DNA of 64,000 nucleotides from DATBLE01 sp963734065 (GTDB lineage Bacteria; Actinomycetota; Thermoleophilia; Gaiellales; Gaiellaceae), in NCBI GenBank assembly GCA_963734065.1, contig CAVTFN010000003.1, forward strand, positions 868,001 through 932,000, in the 5' to 3' direction. Below are positions 1-8,357 of the stretch, piece after piece. The position numbers and the translations under genes are program-made. The notes below the pieces were generated by a model, which made no database searches, was not told the DNA's origin, and worked only from the letters and a program-made list of their open reading frames with translations. Numbering within the stretch: position 1 is the stretch's first letter; the number at the start of each line of letters is the position of its first letter.

Positions 1-674
1 GGGCAGCGGTAGTCGCCCAGATGCCCGACGTAGGCGGCTGCGTAGACGTACGGCGTCCCGCAACGCAGGCAGTACTTCGAGTCGGATGCGTGCTGGAGCG
101 TCGGCCGCGCCTGCGCGGGATCGTCGATGCCGAAGGTGACCCTGCCTGGGCGCACGAGGTCGCCGACCTGCGGGTCGTCCGCGTTCACGACCAGCGCGGT
201 CTGGTCGGGAAGCTCCGCGACTGCCGCCCGCCACCGCTCCGCGATCTGCTCCAGCTCGCCGTAGCGGTCGAGCTGGTCACGGAACAGATTGCCGAGGCAG
301 ACGGCACGCGGACGGATCCGCCTCGCCACCTCGGGAAAGGCGCCCTCGTCGACCTCGAACAACCCGAGCTCCGCGTCCCGCGCCTCGATCAGGGTGGAGG
401 CGACACCGGAGACGAGGTTCGCGCCGGAGCCGTTGTGGGCGAGCCGGACGCTCTTGCCGACGATCGCCGCGACGAGCGCAGCCGTGGTCGTCTTCCCGTT
501 CGTTGCCGAGATCGCGGCCGTACCGCGGGGCAGCCGGGCGGCCAGCGTCGAGACCGAGCCGGGGTCGATCGTGGCAAGGATCTTGCCGGGGATGGTCGTG
601 CCGCCGCCGCGGCCGGCCAGGCGGGAGAGACGGCCGGCGGACCGGGCGAGGGCGAGCTCGAGTGCGAGGCGCAT
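1..674 (-). CDS. murT: Lipid II isoglutaminyl synthase, Mur-ligase subunit MurT (3' end outside the window)
   Basis: MurT works with the amidotransferase GatD to amidate the D-Glu of lipid II stem peptides, a cytoplasmic step of cell-wall synthesis. The ATG at 672-674 opens a frame running to the window edge (224 codons). It shows the Mur-ligase P-loop ATNGKTTT near residue 57, the MurT signature NLFRDQLDRYGEL near residue 125, and the family's zinc-ribbon insertion beginning CLRCG near residue 203. The stop and any gatD partner lie to the left of position 1. Family assignment is firm. Confidence 0.93.
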   Translation of the reverse strand, partial: MRLALELALARSAGRLSRLAGRGGGTTIPGKILATIDPGSVSTLAARLPRGTAAISATNGKTTTAALVAAIVGKSVRLAHNGSGANLVSGVASTLIEARDAELGLFEVDEGAFPEVARRIRPRAVCLGNLFRDQLDRYGELEQIAERWRAAVAELPDQTALVVNADDPQVGDLVRPGRVTFGIDDPAQARPTLQHASDSKYCLRCGTPYVYAAAYVGHLGDYRC

Positions 675-750
675 CGCGAGCCCAGTCTAGTTGTGCCGAC
701 CGAATTTGCATTGTGTCCAACACGCTCTGGTCGAACCGGCCCGCCGGACT

Positions 751-778
751 TTGCAAATCGGTCAAGACGCTCTATTCT
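751..778 (+). promoter_or_regulatory. Putative promoter of the repeat protein at 789
   Basis: TTGCAA at 751-756, a 16-bp spacer and TATTCT at 773-778 resemble a sigma-70 promoter. The -10 ends only 10 nt before the ATG at 789 and no Shine-Dalgarno sequence precedes that ATG, so the transcript would be leaderless or nearly so. Seen by eye only. Confidence 0.45.
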
Positions 779-788
779 GTTTGCCCCG

Positions 789-1484
789 ATGCCGCGCAAA
801 CGCCCCTACCGCGCCATCACCAGCATCGATCCGGCAGAGCTGGCGGCCTTCCAGGCCGAGATCCGTCGCCGGTACTCGGACGAGGAGATCCTCGAGCAGC
901 TGCGTGAGTCGGCGAAACGGCTGGGGCGCTCGCCGACGATGAAGGAGTTCGCAGACGATCCGGCGACGACGGTGCATCCGCAGACCGTGATCGAGCACTT
1001 CGGCAGCTGGAACAAGGCCAAGCGCCTTGCCGGCCTCGTCCCGCGTCGCTTCGCGACCCGGGAGGAGCTGCTCGGACTGCTGCGCGAGCTCGGCGAGCGT
1101 CTCGGCCGCGTCCCGACCGCGAAGGACGTCGACGCGAATCGCGGCTCGCTGCCGTCCAAGTCGCTCTACTGGCACACGTTCGGCTCGCTGACGAACGCGC
1201 TCCGGGAGGCTGGGTTCGACGTGCCGGTGGGGGAGGAGCGGCTGGAGCGGGCGATCGAGCAGGGCGCGCAGATGGCGCTGCGGCTCGGGTGGCTGCCGAA
1301 GTTCAACGACTGGGCGGCGGCGCGGCGTGAGGACGCGACGCTGCTCACCGAGTGGCAGGTCTACCGCATGTTCGACGCGCGCCGCGGGGCGTGGTCGACG
1401 TTCCAGTACCTCGTCCGCGAGCGCCTGCGCGAGGAGGGGACGGCGGTCGAGCGGGACGGCTCCGTGAAGCCGAAGGCGAATTAG
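789..1484 (+). CDS. Homing-endonuclease-associated-repeat protein
   Basis: The 231-aa protein is mostly tandem repeats of about 55 residues of the pattern (D/E)EL-L..LRE...RLGR.PT...-F..W..A...AG. This matches the homing-endonuclease-associated repeat (HNH_repeat type), a small helical DNA-binding unit. Three copies are visible, roughly at residues 30-85, 86-140 and 145-200. No HNH or LAGLIDADG nuclease motif is present, so it is probably a sequence-specific DNA-binding protein rather than a nuclease. Its stop overlaps the stop of the convergent amidotransferase by 4 nt. Function is inferred from the repeat only. Confidence 0.75.
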   Translation: MPRKRPYRAITSIDPAELAAFQAEIRRRYSDEEILEQLRESAKRLGRSPTMKEFADDPATTVHPQTVIEHFGSWNKAKRLAGLVPRRFATREELLGLLRELGERLGRVPTAKDVDANRGSLPSKSLYWHTFGSLTNALREAGFDVPVGEERLERAIEQGAQMALRLGWLPKFNDWAAARREDATLLTEWQVYRMFDARRGAWSTFQYLVRERLREEGTAVERDGSVKPKAN

Positions 1485-2272
1485 GCTGCAGCTGCGAGGG
1501 CGGCGAGCCGCGCGAGGCAGAACGCGCCCTCGTGCGGCGCACGGACGGCCGGCAGCGGATCGGCCTGGTAGGTCGGATCGGGGCGGAACCGGTCGCGGCG
1601 GACGGCGCGGGGCCCCTTCAGCGCCAGCAGTGTTCCCTCGGCGAGCTCGCGCTTGCGGAGGTGCACGCCCGTGTACCGCTCTGCGATCTCGAGCGCGTCC
1701 CGGGTGGAGGCGAAGAAGAGCTCGTGGCGACTTGTGCCGACCCAGACCGGGCGGCCGACGCCGCGGGCGAGATACAGCAGCTGGGGGTGGCGCTCGTCGA
1801 GCCAGGCGGCGGCCATCGAGCCCCGGAACTCCTCGAACGGACGCGCGGCGCTGCCGGTCGCCTCGGCGGTGGCGAAGATCACCTCGGAGTCGACGCTCAT
1901 CCCGGCCTCGGCGCGCTCGAAGCCGTGTCGCGCCATCAGCTCGTCGTCGTTGAGGATCGTGCCGTTATGGACGCCTGCGACCGTGCCGTGGCGGACGGGA
2001 TGGTTGTTCGCAGCGATCTGCGGATGGCCCTTGGTGTAGTCGCGGACGTGCAGGAGGACCTGGTGCGCGTCGGCCGGGATCACGATCCGGTCGAGGACAG
2101 CGCTGGCGCCGGTGCGCTGCTTGTGCACAGACATCGGGCTCCCCGGGGAGCGAAAGGCATACCCGACCGCATCGGCGCCGCGCTCGGCGATCGCGGCCAG
2201 CAGAGCCTGAGCAGCGCGTGTCCGGTCGACTGCGCTGCTCGGACTGATGCTGAAACCTGCGATGCCACACAT
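1481..2272 (-). CDS. Class II glutamine amidotransferase domain protein
   Basis: The 263-aa protein begins MCGIAGF, giving the N-terminal nucleophile Cys2 after Met removal, the hallmark of class II (Ntn) glutaminases that release ammonia from glutamine. Further motifs are HVRDYTKG, the NNHPV loop and HNGTILND, equivalent to the HNG and NHPI elements of asparagine synthetase and GlmS glutaminase domains. No synthetase, SIS or phosphoribosyltransferase domain follows, so it is a stand-alone glutaminase-type protein. A longer frame exists upstream, but the catalytic Cys fixes the start at 2270-2272, with an AAGAAG-like ribosome site 8 nt before it. The acceptor is unknown. Confidence 0.85.
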   Translation of the reverse strand: MCGIAGFSISPSSAVDRTRAAQALLAAIAERGADAVGYAFRSPGSPMSVHKQRTGASAVLDRIVIPADAHQVLLHVRDYTKGHPQIAANNHPVRHGTVAGVHNGTILNDDELMARHGFERAEAGMSVDSEVIFATAEATGSAARPFEEFRGSMAAAWLDERHPQLLYLARGVGRPVWVGTSRHELFFASTRDALEIAERYTGVHLRKRELAEGTLLALKGPRAVRRDRFRPDPTYQADPLPAVRAPHEGAFCLARLAALAAAA

Positions 2273-2413
2273 AAGCCGCTTCTTTCGATGGTAGATCGCC
2301 CGGCGGGTGACCCCGGTGACGGGCACAGACACTCAGACGATCGGCACGGGGCGTTGGTTTGCCGAGAGCCGATGGTCCTATAGGCGCTGCCTCCGATTGC
2401 CGATACCACTGGT

Positions 2414-3358
2414 GTGACGGACGACCAGCGTCCCGACGAGCCTGCCGAGGATCAGCCGAAGCTCGAGCTCGTGCCCTCGCTCGACGAGCCCGAGGCCGAG
2501 CCTGCGCCCAAGGACGCGTTCGACGCCGCGGGCCCGACACAGGATCCGTTGAAGCTCTACCTCAGGCAGATCGGCGACGGCCGGCTGCTCACGGCCGGCG
2601 AGGAGCGCGAGCTCGCCCAGCGCAAGGACGCCGGCGACCAGGAGGCGAAGCGCCGCCTGATCGAGGCGAACCTGCGCCTGGTCATGTCGATCACCCGGAA
2701 CTACACGAAGGCGGGCGTGCCGCTCCTCGACCTGATCCAGGAGGGGAACCTGGGCCTGATGCGCGCCGTCGAGAAGTTCGACTGGAAGATGGGCTACAAG
2801 CTCTCGACCTACGCCACCTGGTGGATCCGCCAGGCGGTCACCCGCGCGCTCGCTGACCAGGGACGGACGATCCGCCTGCCGGTGCACGTCGCCGAGCAGG
2901 AGCGCCGCGTGATGCGCGCCCGCCGGCTCCTGACCCAGAAGCTGAACCGCGAGCCGCTGCTCCGCGAGATCGCGAAGGAGAGCGGCTTCACCGAGAAGAA
3001 GGTGCGCGACCTGCTCGAGCTGATCGAGGACCCGATCAGCCTCGAGGCCCCGGTCGGCGACGGCGAGAGCGACTACAGCGACCTGATCGAGGACGTCAAC
3101 GCGGAGCAGCCCGAGGAAATGACAGCCCAGGGCATGCGTGCGGAAGAGCTCACGGAGGCGATGACGCGGCTGAACCCGCGGATGCGGCTCGTGATCACGA
3201 GGCGGTTCGGCCTGGACGGCCAGCCGCCGCGGACGCTCGAGCAGGTGGGTGTCGAGCTGGGCATCACCCGCGAGCGGGTGCGCCAGCTGGAGGCACGCGC
3301 CTTGCGCGAGCTACGGTCGCAGGCGCCGCAGCTGTACCTGTATCTGCGGACCGCGTAG
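2414..3358 (+). CDS. RNA polymerase sigma-70 family factor (RpoD-like, no region 1.1)
   Basis: This 314-aa primary-type sigma factor directs RNA polymerase to promoters. Region 1.2 is DPLKLYLRQIG (about residue 44), region 2 contains LRLVMSITRNY and the 2.3/2.4 block KLSTYATWWIRQAVTRALAD, region 3 is RLLTQKLNREP, and region 4.2 ends in GITRERVRQLEARALRELR. An acidic N-terminal 40 residues replaces region 1.1. The GTG start has no ribosome site upstream. It converges on a second sigma gene (3412-4479) with only a palindrome between them. Which of the two is the housekeeping factor cannot be told from sequence alone. Confidence 0.93.
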   Translation: MTDDQRPDEPAEDQPKLELVPSLDEPEAEPAPKDAFDAAGPTQDPLKLYLRQIGDGRLLTAGEERELAQRKDAGDQEAKRRLIEANLRLVMSITRNYTKAGVPLLDLIQEGNLGLMRAVEKFDWKMGYKLSTYATWWIRQAVTRALADQGRTIRLPVHVAEQERRVMRARRLLTQKLNREPLLREIAKESGFTEKKVRDLLELIEDPISLEAPVGDGESDYSDLIEDVNAEQPEEMTAQGMRAEELTEAMTRLNPRMRLVITRRFGLDGQPPRTLEQVGVELGITRERVRQLEARALRELRSQAPQLYLYLRTA

Positions 3359-3374
3359 GCGGCGCGGCCGGAGA

Positions 3375-3402
3375 GCAGTGACAGGCTTAAGCCTGTCACT
3401 GC
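3375..3402. repeat. 28-bp perfect palindrome (GACAGG family), probable bidirectional terminator
   Basis: Two 14-nt arms, GCAGTGACAGGCTT and its complement, meet with no spacer. The central 22 bp recur exactly at 49264-49285. It lies in the 53-bp space between two convergent sigma genes, so it could end both transcripts, although no T-run follows. Confidence 0.8.
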
Positions 3403-3411
3403 GGTCGGGTG

Positions 3412-4479
<1,068 letters not shown>

Positions 4480-4998
4480 GTGTCGGGCACGTGGGTACCC
4501 GCCCCCGCGAACGATTCAAACAGGTTCTTTACAAAATGTCGAGCGTTCGCAGGAGGGAGCTGGTCCGCAGGCCGGTTCTTGCCGTCGATCGTCGGCTCGA
4601 TGGCCAACGCTCGGGTCGACCGGCCGTGTCTCGACGGCCGAGCTCGACGTGTGCGTGCTCCTCGGCCGGAAGCGTCACGGCGAGGTGGAAGCCGGCAGCG
4701 GCACGAACCGACTCTGCGTGCCCGAGGCGCTCTGTGGTCAGTGCACGAGAGTCGACGTTATGTCAAGTTGGAGGACGACTGCGCAAATTGCGCTGTTTTC
4801 GTTCGTCTCCCCTCTTGCGCCGAGGATGGCGGTCCTCTAGGTTGCTACTTGCGCCGAGCACGGAGCGCGAGTAGGTCGAAGCCGAGTCGGGCGGCACCAC
4901 CCGCAAGGGGAAGGTCGGTGGATTCGGTGGACGAAAGCGCTACCGGCTCGGCGAATCTCTGGTCCAGCATCGTGTGACTGGCCCTACGTGTGGGCCTG
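4480..4998. other. Intergenic region without a recognisable gene
   Basis: About 520 bp between the sigma gene (transcribed leftwards from 4479) and a small secreted-protein gene. Several short open frames cross it, but none has a ribosome site or a recognisable protein. A perfect GCGCAA-A-TTGCGC palindrome lies at 4781-4793, followed by a T-rich stretch. Confidence 0.6.
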
Positions 4999-5002
4999 TC
5001 AC
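4974..5002. repeat. Hairpin of the GACAGG family at the 3' end of the 4999-5424 gene
   Basis: Arms GTGACTGGCCC (4974-4984) and GGGCCTGTCAC (4992-5002) form an 11-bp stem with one T-T mismatch and a 7-nt loop. The stem overlaps the TGA stop of the minus-strand gene, a position consistent with a terminator. Confidence 0.65.
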
Positions 5003-5424
5003 CGATTCCCCTTCGAAAACGGGTTGTTCGTGATCGGGAGCAACCAGTCGCTCTCACGGGTGCCCTTCGGGTCGCTGACCCAGCTGCGCAGGCCGAGCTG
5101 GATCCCGCGCAGCCCGCCCCTCGGGACGCGCACCGTCGCGTGGTAGTGACCGCCGACGCCTTCCGCGTACACCTTCACCGACTGCCCGCGGACGGCGCTC
5201 AGCAGCCGCACGAACATGCCGCCCGCACCGAACGGCCGCCGTCTGCCGTTGTCGAGGATGGTCACGACCCACGCGACGCGGAAGCTCGTGCCCGCCGCCG
5301 CGGTGAGCGGCACACGTGTCGTCAGCGTCGCCCGCGCGCCCTCCTTGCCGGAGGCCGGCACGGCCGCCACCAGCGCGACGGCCGCCACCAGGAGCCAACA
5401 AGGTGCGAAACGGCGCAAGCGCAT
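4999..5424 (-). CDS. Small secreted protein of unknown function
   Basis: The 141-aa protein starts MRLRRFAPCW and has a typical signal peptide: basic n-region, hydrophobic stretch to about residue 22, and an A-x-A-like cleavage zone (VPASG). The mature part looks like a single beta-sandwich domain with alternating hydrophobic strands and no cysteines. I do not recognise the family. The ATG at 5422-5424 was preferred over an upstream in-frame start because the signal peptide then begins at the N-terminus. A palindrome overlaps its stop. Confidence 0.65.
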   Translation of the reverse strand: MRLRRFAPCWLLVAAVALVAAVPASGKEGARATLTTRVPLTAAAGTSFRVAWVVTILDNGRRRPFGAGGMFVRLLSAVRGQSVKVYAEGVGGHYHATVRVPRGGLRGIQLGLRSWVSDPKGTRESDWLLPITNNPFSKGNR

Positions 5425-5483
5425 ACCGGCTCTACACCGCCCGGGCCGCGACGGTTCCGGCCCGTCCACTAGGATCCCCGCCG

Positions 5484-5693
5484 ATGCACCTGCCGAAAGC
5501 GCCCAGCGTCGACCACGGGATCGTCTCCTTCATCTGGGCGCTCGTGCTCGGCGTGCTGCTCTGGGCCTTCATGCTCGCCGTCGGCATCTCGAAGCCGACC
5601 GCGTTCATCGTGGCGGCCGTGGCTACGTGCGTGATCTTCCTGTACGTCAGGATCTACGGCGAGGACGAGCCTCGCCGCGGCACCCACCGCTGA
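5484..5693 (+). CDS. Small two-helix membrane protein
   Basis: The 69-aa product has two hydrophobic segments (about residues 14-34 and 40-58), then a charged tail GEDEPRRGTHR. AGGA lies 9 nt before the ATG. It diverges from the secreted-protein gene across 59 bp. No family is recognised, and the role is unknown beyond a membrane location. Confidence 0.65.
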   Translation: MHLPKAPSVDHGIVSFIWALVLGVLLWAFMLAVGISKPTAFIVAAVATCVIFLYVRIYGEDEPRRGTHR

Positions 5694-5703
5694 ACGGCGG
5701 CCG

Positions 5704-6309
5704 CTACATGCGGACGAGTCGCTGGGTCTCGGCGTCCGGCGTGCGCTCGATGCGCTCCGTCGCCTCCCCCTCGCCGTCCAGCACCGTCGTCGGCGCCGCG
5801 TCCGCGGGCACGACCGCCGTCTCGGCCGGCACAGGCGCCGCCGGCTCCTCGGGTGCCCTGGTCTCCCACACCGGCTCCCCCGGTCTGCGCGGGCCGGACG
5901 TGTCGAAGGTCAAGCCGAACACGAGCCCCAGGCCGAACGCGAGGACGGCCAGCACCGTCCCGAGGTCGTGGACCGGCCCGTCGATTGCGATGCTCCCCGA
6001 CCAGTCGTTCACATGCCGCTGGAACCAGTTCGAATCGGGCTGGCCGGCGAGCAGCACCCAGCCGGCCACGACCAGCACCGGCAGGAAGCCGATCAGGAAG
6101 ACGCCTGCAGAGATCCGCGGCACTCCCCACTTCGTCCAGCCGCCCACCAGCTGCGAGACGGCCATGACCAGCCCGGCGCCTGCGAGGATGCCCACCGCTG
6201 CCCAGTAGCCGCCGGTCGAGCCCTGGCCGATCTGTGTGGACAGCCAGACCAGTCCGCCGGCGATGCCCGCGCCGACCAGTGTGGCCACGCCGCGCACGGT
6301 TCCGTACAT
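5704..6309 (-). CDS. Membrane protein with four predicted helices and an acidic tail
   Basis: The start is fixed at the ATG 6307-6309 by an AGGAGG located 8 nt upstream; an in-frame GTG three codons earlier would sit inside that ribosome site. The 201-aa protein has hydrophobic segments near residues 8-25, 35-55, 67-90 and 112-135. A Pro/Ala/Glu-rich cytosolic-looking tail (APEEPAAPVPAETAVV) ends with charged residues. It lies upstream-to-downstream of apt on the same strand, separated by 52 bp. Function unknown. Confidence 0.72.
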   Translation of the reverse strand: MYGTVRGVATLVGAGIAGGLVWLSTQIGQGSTGGYWAAVGILAGAGLVMAVSQLVGGWTKWGVPRISAGVFLIGFLPVLVVAGWVLLAGQPDSNWFQRHVNDWSGSIAIDGPVHDLGTVLAVLAFGLGLVFGLTFDTSGPRRPGEPVWETRAPEEPAAPVPAETAVVPADAAPTTVLDGEGEATERIERTPDAETQRLVRM

Positions 6310-6361
6310 CGATACCACCTCCTGGGTGGTCAGTACCCCGTCTCCGGAATGCCTACGCCGC

Positions 6362-6880
6362 TCAGTACTGGAGCAGCGAGAAGACGTCGTGGCCCTGCAG
6401 CCGATCGCGGCCGTTCAGGAACTCGAGCTCGATGATGAACGGCAGCCCGATGACCTCTCCGCCGAGCTGCTCGACGAGCTCGACCGTCGCCTTCGCGGTC
6501 CCGCCCGTCGCCAGCACGTCGTCGTGGATCAGGACGCGCTGGCCCTTGACGATCGCGTCGGCGTGCACCTCCAGCGAGTCGAAGCCGTACTCGAGCGCGT
6601 ACTTCGCCGCCACGGTGCGCCACGGGAGCTTGCCGGGCTTACGCGCGGCGACGAACCCGCAGCCGAGCCGGCAGGCGAGCGCACCGCCGGTGATGTAGCC
6701 ACGCGCCTCGGCGCCGAGGACGAGGTCGGGCTTGCGTGGCTCGGCCCACTCGGCGATCCGGTCGATCGCGTCGCGCAGCGCCTCCGCGTCGGCGAGCAGC
6801 GGCATGATGTCCTTGAAGACGATCCCGGGCTTCGGGAAGTCCGGGACGTCGCGGATCTTGGCGGCGAGGTCGACGCTCAT
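6362..6880 (-). CDS. apt: Adenine phosphoribosyltransferase
   Basis: Apt salvages adenine by condensing it with PRPP to AMP and pyrophosphate in the cytoplasm. The 172-aa protein has the family's usual length. It shows the N-terminal motif IRDVPDFPKPGIVFKDI, the purine-binding EARGYITG and the PRPP-binding loop VLIHDDVLATGGTA. The ATG at 6878-6880 was chosen because typical homologues begin a few residues before IRDVPDFP; an upstream in-frame start would enter a palindrome. No clear ribosome site is seen. Confidence 0.95.
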   Translation of the reverse strand: MSVDLAAKIRDVPDFPKPGIVFKDIMPLLADAEALRDAIDRIAEWAEPRKPDLVLGAEARGYITGGALACRLGCGFVAARKPGKLPWRTVAAKYALEYGFDSLEVHADAIVKGQRVLIHDDVLATGGTAKATVELVEQLGGEVIGLPFIIELEFLNGRDRLQGHDVFSLLQY

Positions 6881-6892
6881 GAAACGGAACCG

Positions 6893-6917
6893 GGGACAGG
6901 TCTGCAAGACCTGTCCC
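6893..6917. repeat. Palindrome of the GACAGG family between ftsR and apt
   Basis: Arms GGGACAGGTCT (6893-6903) and AGACCTGTCCC (6907-6917) form a perfect 11-bp stem with a 3-nt loop. It lies 12 nt after the ftsR-like stop and 12 nt before the apt ATG, and could act as a terminator/attenuator between them. Confidence 0.75.
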
Positions 6918-6929
6918 TCTCTGTGCTCA

Positions 6930-7583
6930 TCATTGCACCCGCTGCCGCAGCGCCCGCCAGAAGAGCAGCTGGCTCAGGTCCTGGGCGAGCTCTGCGAGCC
7001 CGCGCAGATCCTCGACCGCGCCCTGGCGCGCCTCCGGGTTGCGGGAGCGGAGCTTCGGGACGAGCGCCTCGAGCAGGTCCGCCTGGTTCACCGCAGCGGT
7101 CGCGAACTTGCGCAGGTGGCGCGGGTCCGCCCCGGCGGCCACGAGCCGGGCGCAGACGGCGGCGACGTCGGCGTCTCCCTCGGTCAGCGGCGCCTCGAGC
7201 AGGCCGTAGTCGGTCAGCTCGCGCGCCTGTTGCAGCGAGATCCCGGCCTTCTCGCAGAGCTCCTCGACGCTGATTCTCGGCTCGTCGGCGGTCAGGCCCG
7301 TCCGGCGCCGCCTGCGCTCCGCCGAGGCCGGCGCGGCCAGCTCCTGGCGGATCACCCGCAGCGGCAGGAACTCGTCCCGCTGGAGCCGCAGGATCGTCTC
7401 CAGCCGCTCGACGTCCTCCTCGCTGAAGAGCCGGTAGCCCCCGCGCGTCCGCTTCGGCGAGAGCAGGCCCTGGTCCTCGAGATACCGGATCTTGGAGATC
7501 GAGATGTCCGGGAAGTCGCTCTGCAGCCGGCGGCAGACCGAGCCGATCGTGTGGAGCCGGGTGGCGGTTGCTGTGGTCGTCAT
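6930..7583 (-). CDS. ftsR: MerR-family regulator, FtsR (Rv1828) type
   Basis: The 217-aa protein has an N-terminal MerR winged helix: ISKIRYLEDQGLLSP, then GGYRLFSEEDVERL, a recognition region typical of the actinobacterial FtsR/Rv1828 subgroup (long version with a second helical effector-like domain). FtsR activates ftsZ in corynebacteria; its binding site here is unknown. The second half contains an HTH-like segment ISVEELCEKAGIS. Its ATG overlaps the stop of the FHA gene (ATGA), so translation should be coupled. The GarA-FtsR order matches mycobacteria, which supports the naming. Confidence 0.85.
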   Translation of the reverse strand: MTTTATATRLHTIGSVCRRLQSDFPDISISKIRYLEDQGLLSPKRTRGGYRLFSEEDVERLETILRLQRDEFLPLRVIRQELAAPASAERRRRRTGLTADEPRISVEELCEKAGISLQQARELTDYGLLEAPLTEGDADVAAVCARLVAAGADPRHLRKFATAAVNQADLLEALVPKLRSRNPEARQGAVEDLRGLAELAQDLSQLLFWRALRQRVQ

Positions 7584-8047
7584 CGCGCCAGGAAGATGAG
7601 CCGGTATTTGCCGATCTGGACCTCGTCGCCGTTGTCGAGGCCGCCCCGCTCGATTCGCGAGCGGTTCAGGAATGTTCCATTCAGGCTGCCGAGATCCTCG
7701 ATCGTGAAGCCCGCATCGCCGCGTGCGACGATCGCGTGCCGTCGGGAGACCGTGACGTCGTCGAGGAAGATGTCGCAGTCCGGCGACCGCCCGATCGTCG
7801 TCTGGTCCCGGTCGAGCGGGTACGTCTCGCCCGTGCGGCCGCCGCCCGAGCGGATCACGAGCGCAGGCCCTTCGATGCCGAGCTCCTCGAGCAGGTCGCT
7901 GCGCTCGTCGTGGACCTCCTCGGCCGAGAACGTCTGCGTCGTCTCGTCGGGCTCCCCCTCGGTGACGAGCAGCGCGCCGCAGCGCGAGCAGAAGTGCGCG
8001 GACTCCAGGTTCTGGAACCCGCACTCCGGGCAGTAGATGTGGCTCAA
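7580..8047 (-). CDS. garA: GarA/OdhI-like FHA-domain protein with N-terminal zinc ribbon
   Basis: The 155-aa protein has a CPEC...CSRC zinc ribbon (Cys 6, 9, 20, 23), a linker containing ETTQTF (residues 35-40), and an FHA domain (TIGRSPDCDIFLDD, SRRHA, LGSLNGTFLN). GarA carries ETTxxF at the site phosphorylated by PknB/PknG; phosphorylated GarA folds back on its own FHA domain and releases 2-oxoglutarate dehydrogenase and other targets. The zinc ribbon is not found in mycobacterial GarA, to my knowledge. The TTG start at 8045-8047 overlaps the upstream stop (TTGA) and the stop overlaps ftsR, making a three-gene coupled operon. Confidence 0.86.
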   Translation of the reverse strand: MSHIYCPECGFQNLESAHFCSRCGALLVTEGEPDETTQTFSAEEVHDERSDLLEELGIEGPALVIRSGGGRTGETYPLDRDQTTIGRSPDCDIFLDDVTVSRRHAIVARGDAGFTIEDLGSLNGTFLNRSRIERGGLDNGDEVQIGKYRLIFLAR

Positions 8048-8289
8048 GCTTCGGTGGGCGGCGCGGACTTGCCGGCGAGGATTTCCGTCAGCCGGTCGAT
8101 GTCGACCTGACCGAGCTCCCCCTCCCCTTTCTGCTGGAGCCGCGCGACCAGCTCCGCGCGGAGAATGTCGAGCTTGCCGTGCAGGAGCCGCCGCTTGTAG
8201 GAGATCTCGTTCTCCTCGGCCTCCAGCCTCGCGATCAGATCCTTCAACTCGGAGTCGGGCAGTTTCGCGAGATCGGGAAACGCTTCCAT
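8044..8289 (-). CDS. RsiG-like anti-sigma factor with a single c-di-GMP-binding motif
   Basis: The 81-aa, almost entirely helical protein carries E26-x3-S30-x2-R33-x3-H37-x3-D41. Streptomyces RsiG, which holds sigma WhiG when bound to c-di-GMP, uses E-x3-S-x2-R-x3-Q-x3-D; only the Gln is replaced (by His). A single copy implies a homodimer, as described for Rubrobacter RsiG. The ATG at 8287-8289 has AAGG 6 nt upstream; a longer version could start at 8328. It overlaps garA by TTGA. No WhiG-type sigma gene is in the window. Assignment rests on the motif, size and context. Confidence 0.66.
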   Translation of the reverse strand: MEAFPDLAKLPDSELKDLIARLEAEENEISYKRRLLHGKLDILRAELVARLQQKGEGELGQVDIDRLTEILAGKSAPPTEA

Positions 8290-8357
8290 CAGGTCCCTTC
8301 TGGTAGCGGTGGCGACCGGCCCTGCCATTGAAGCAGGCGCCGGACAAAGGTTCAACC

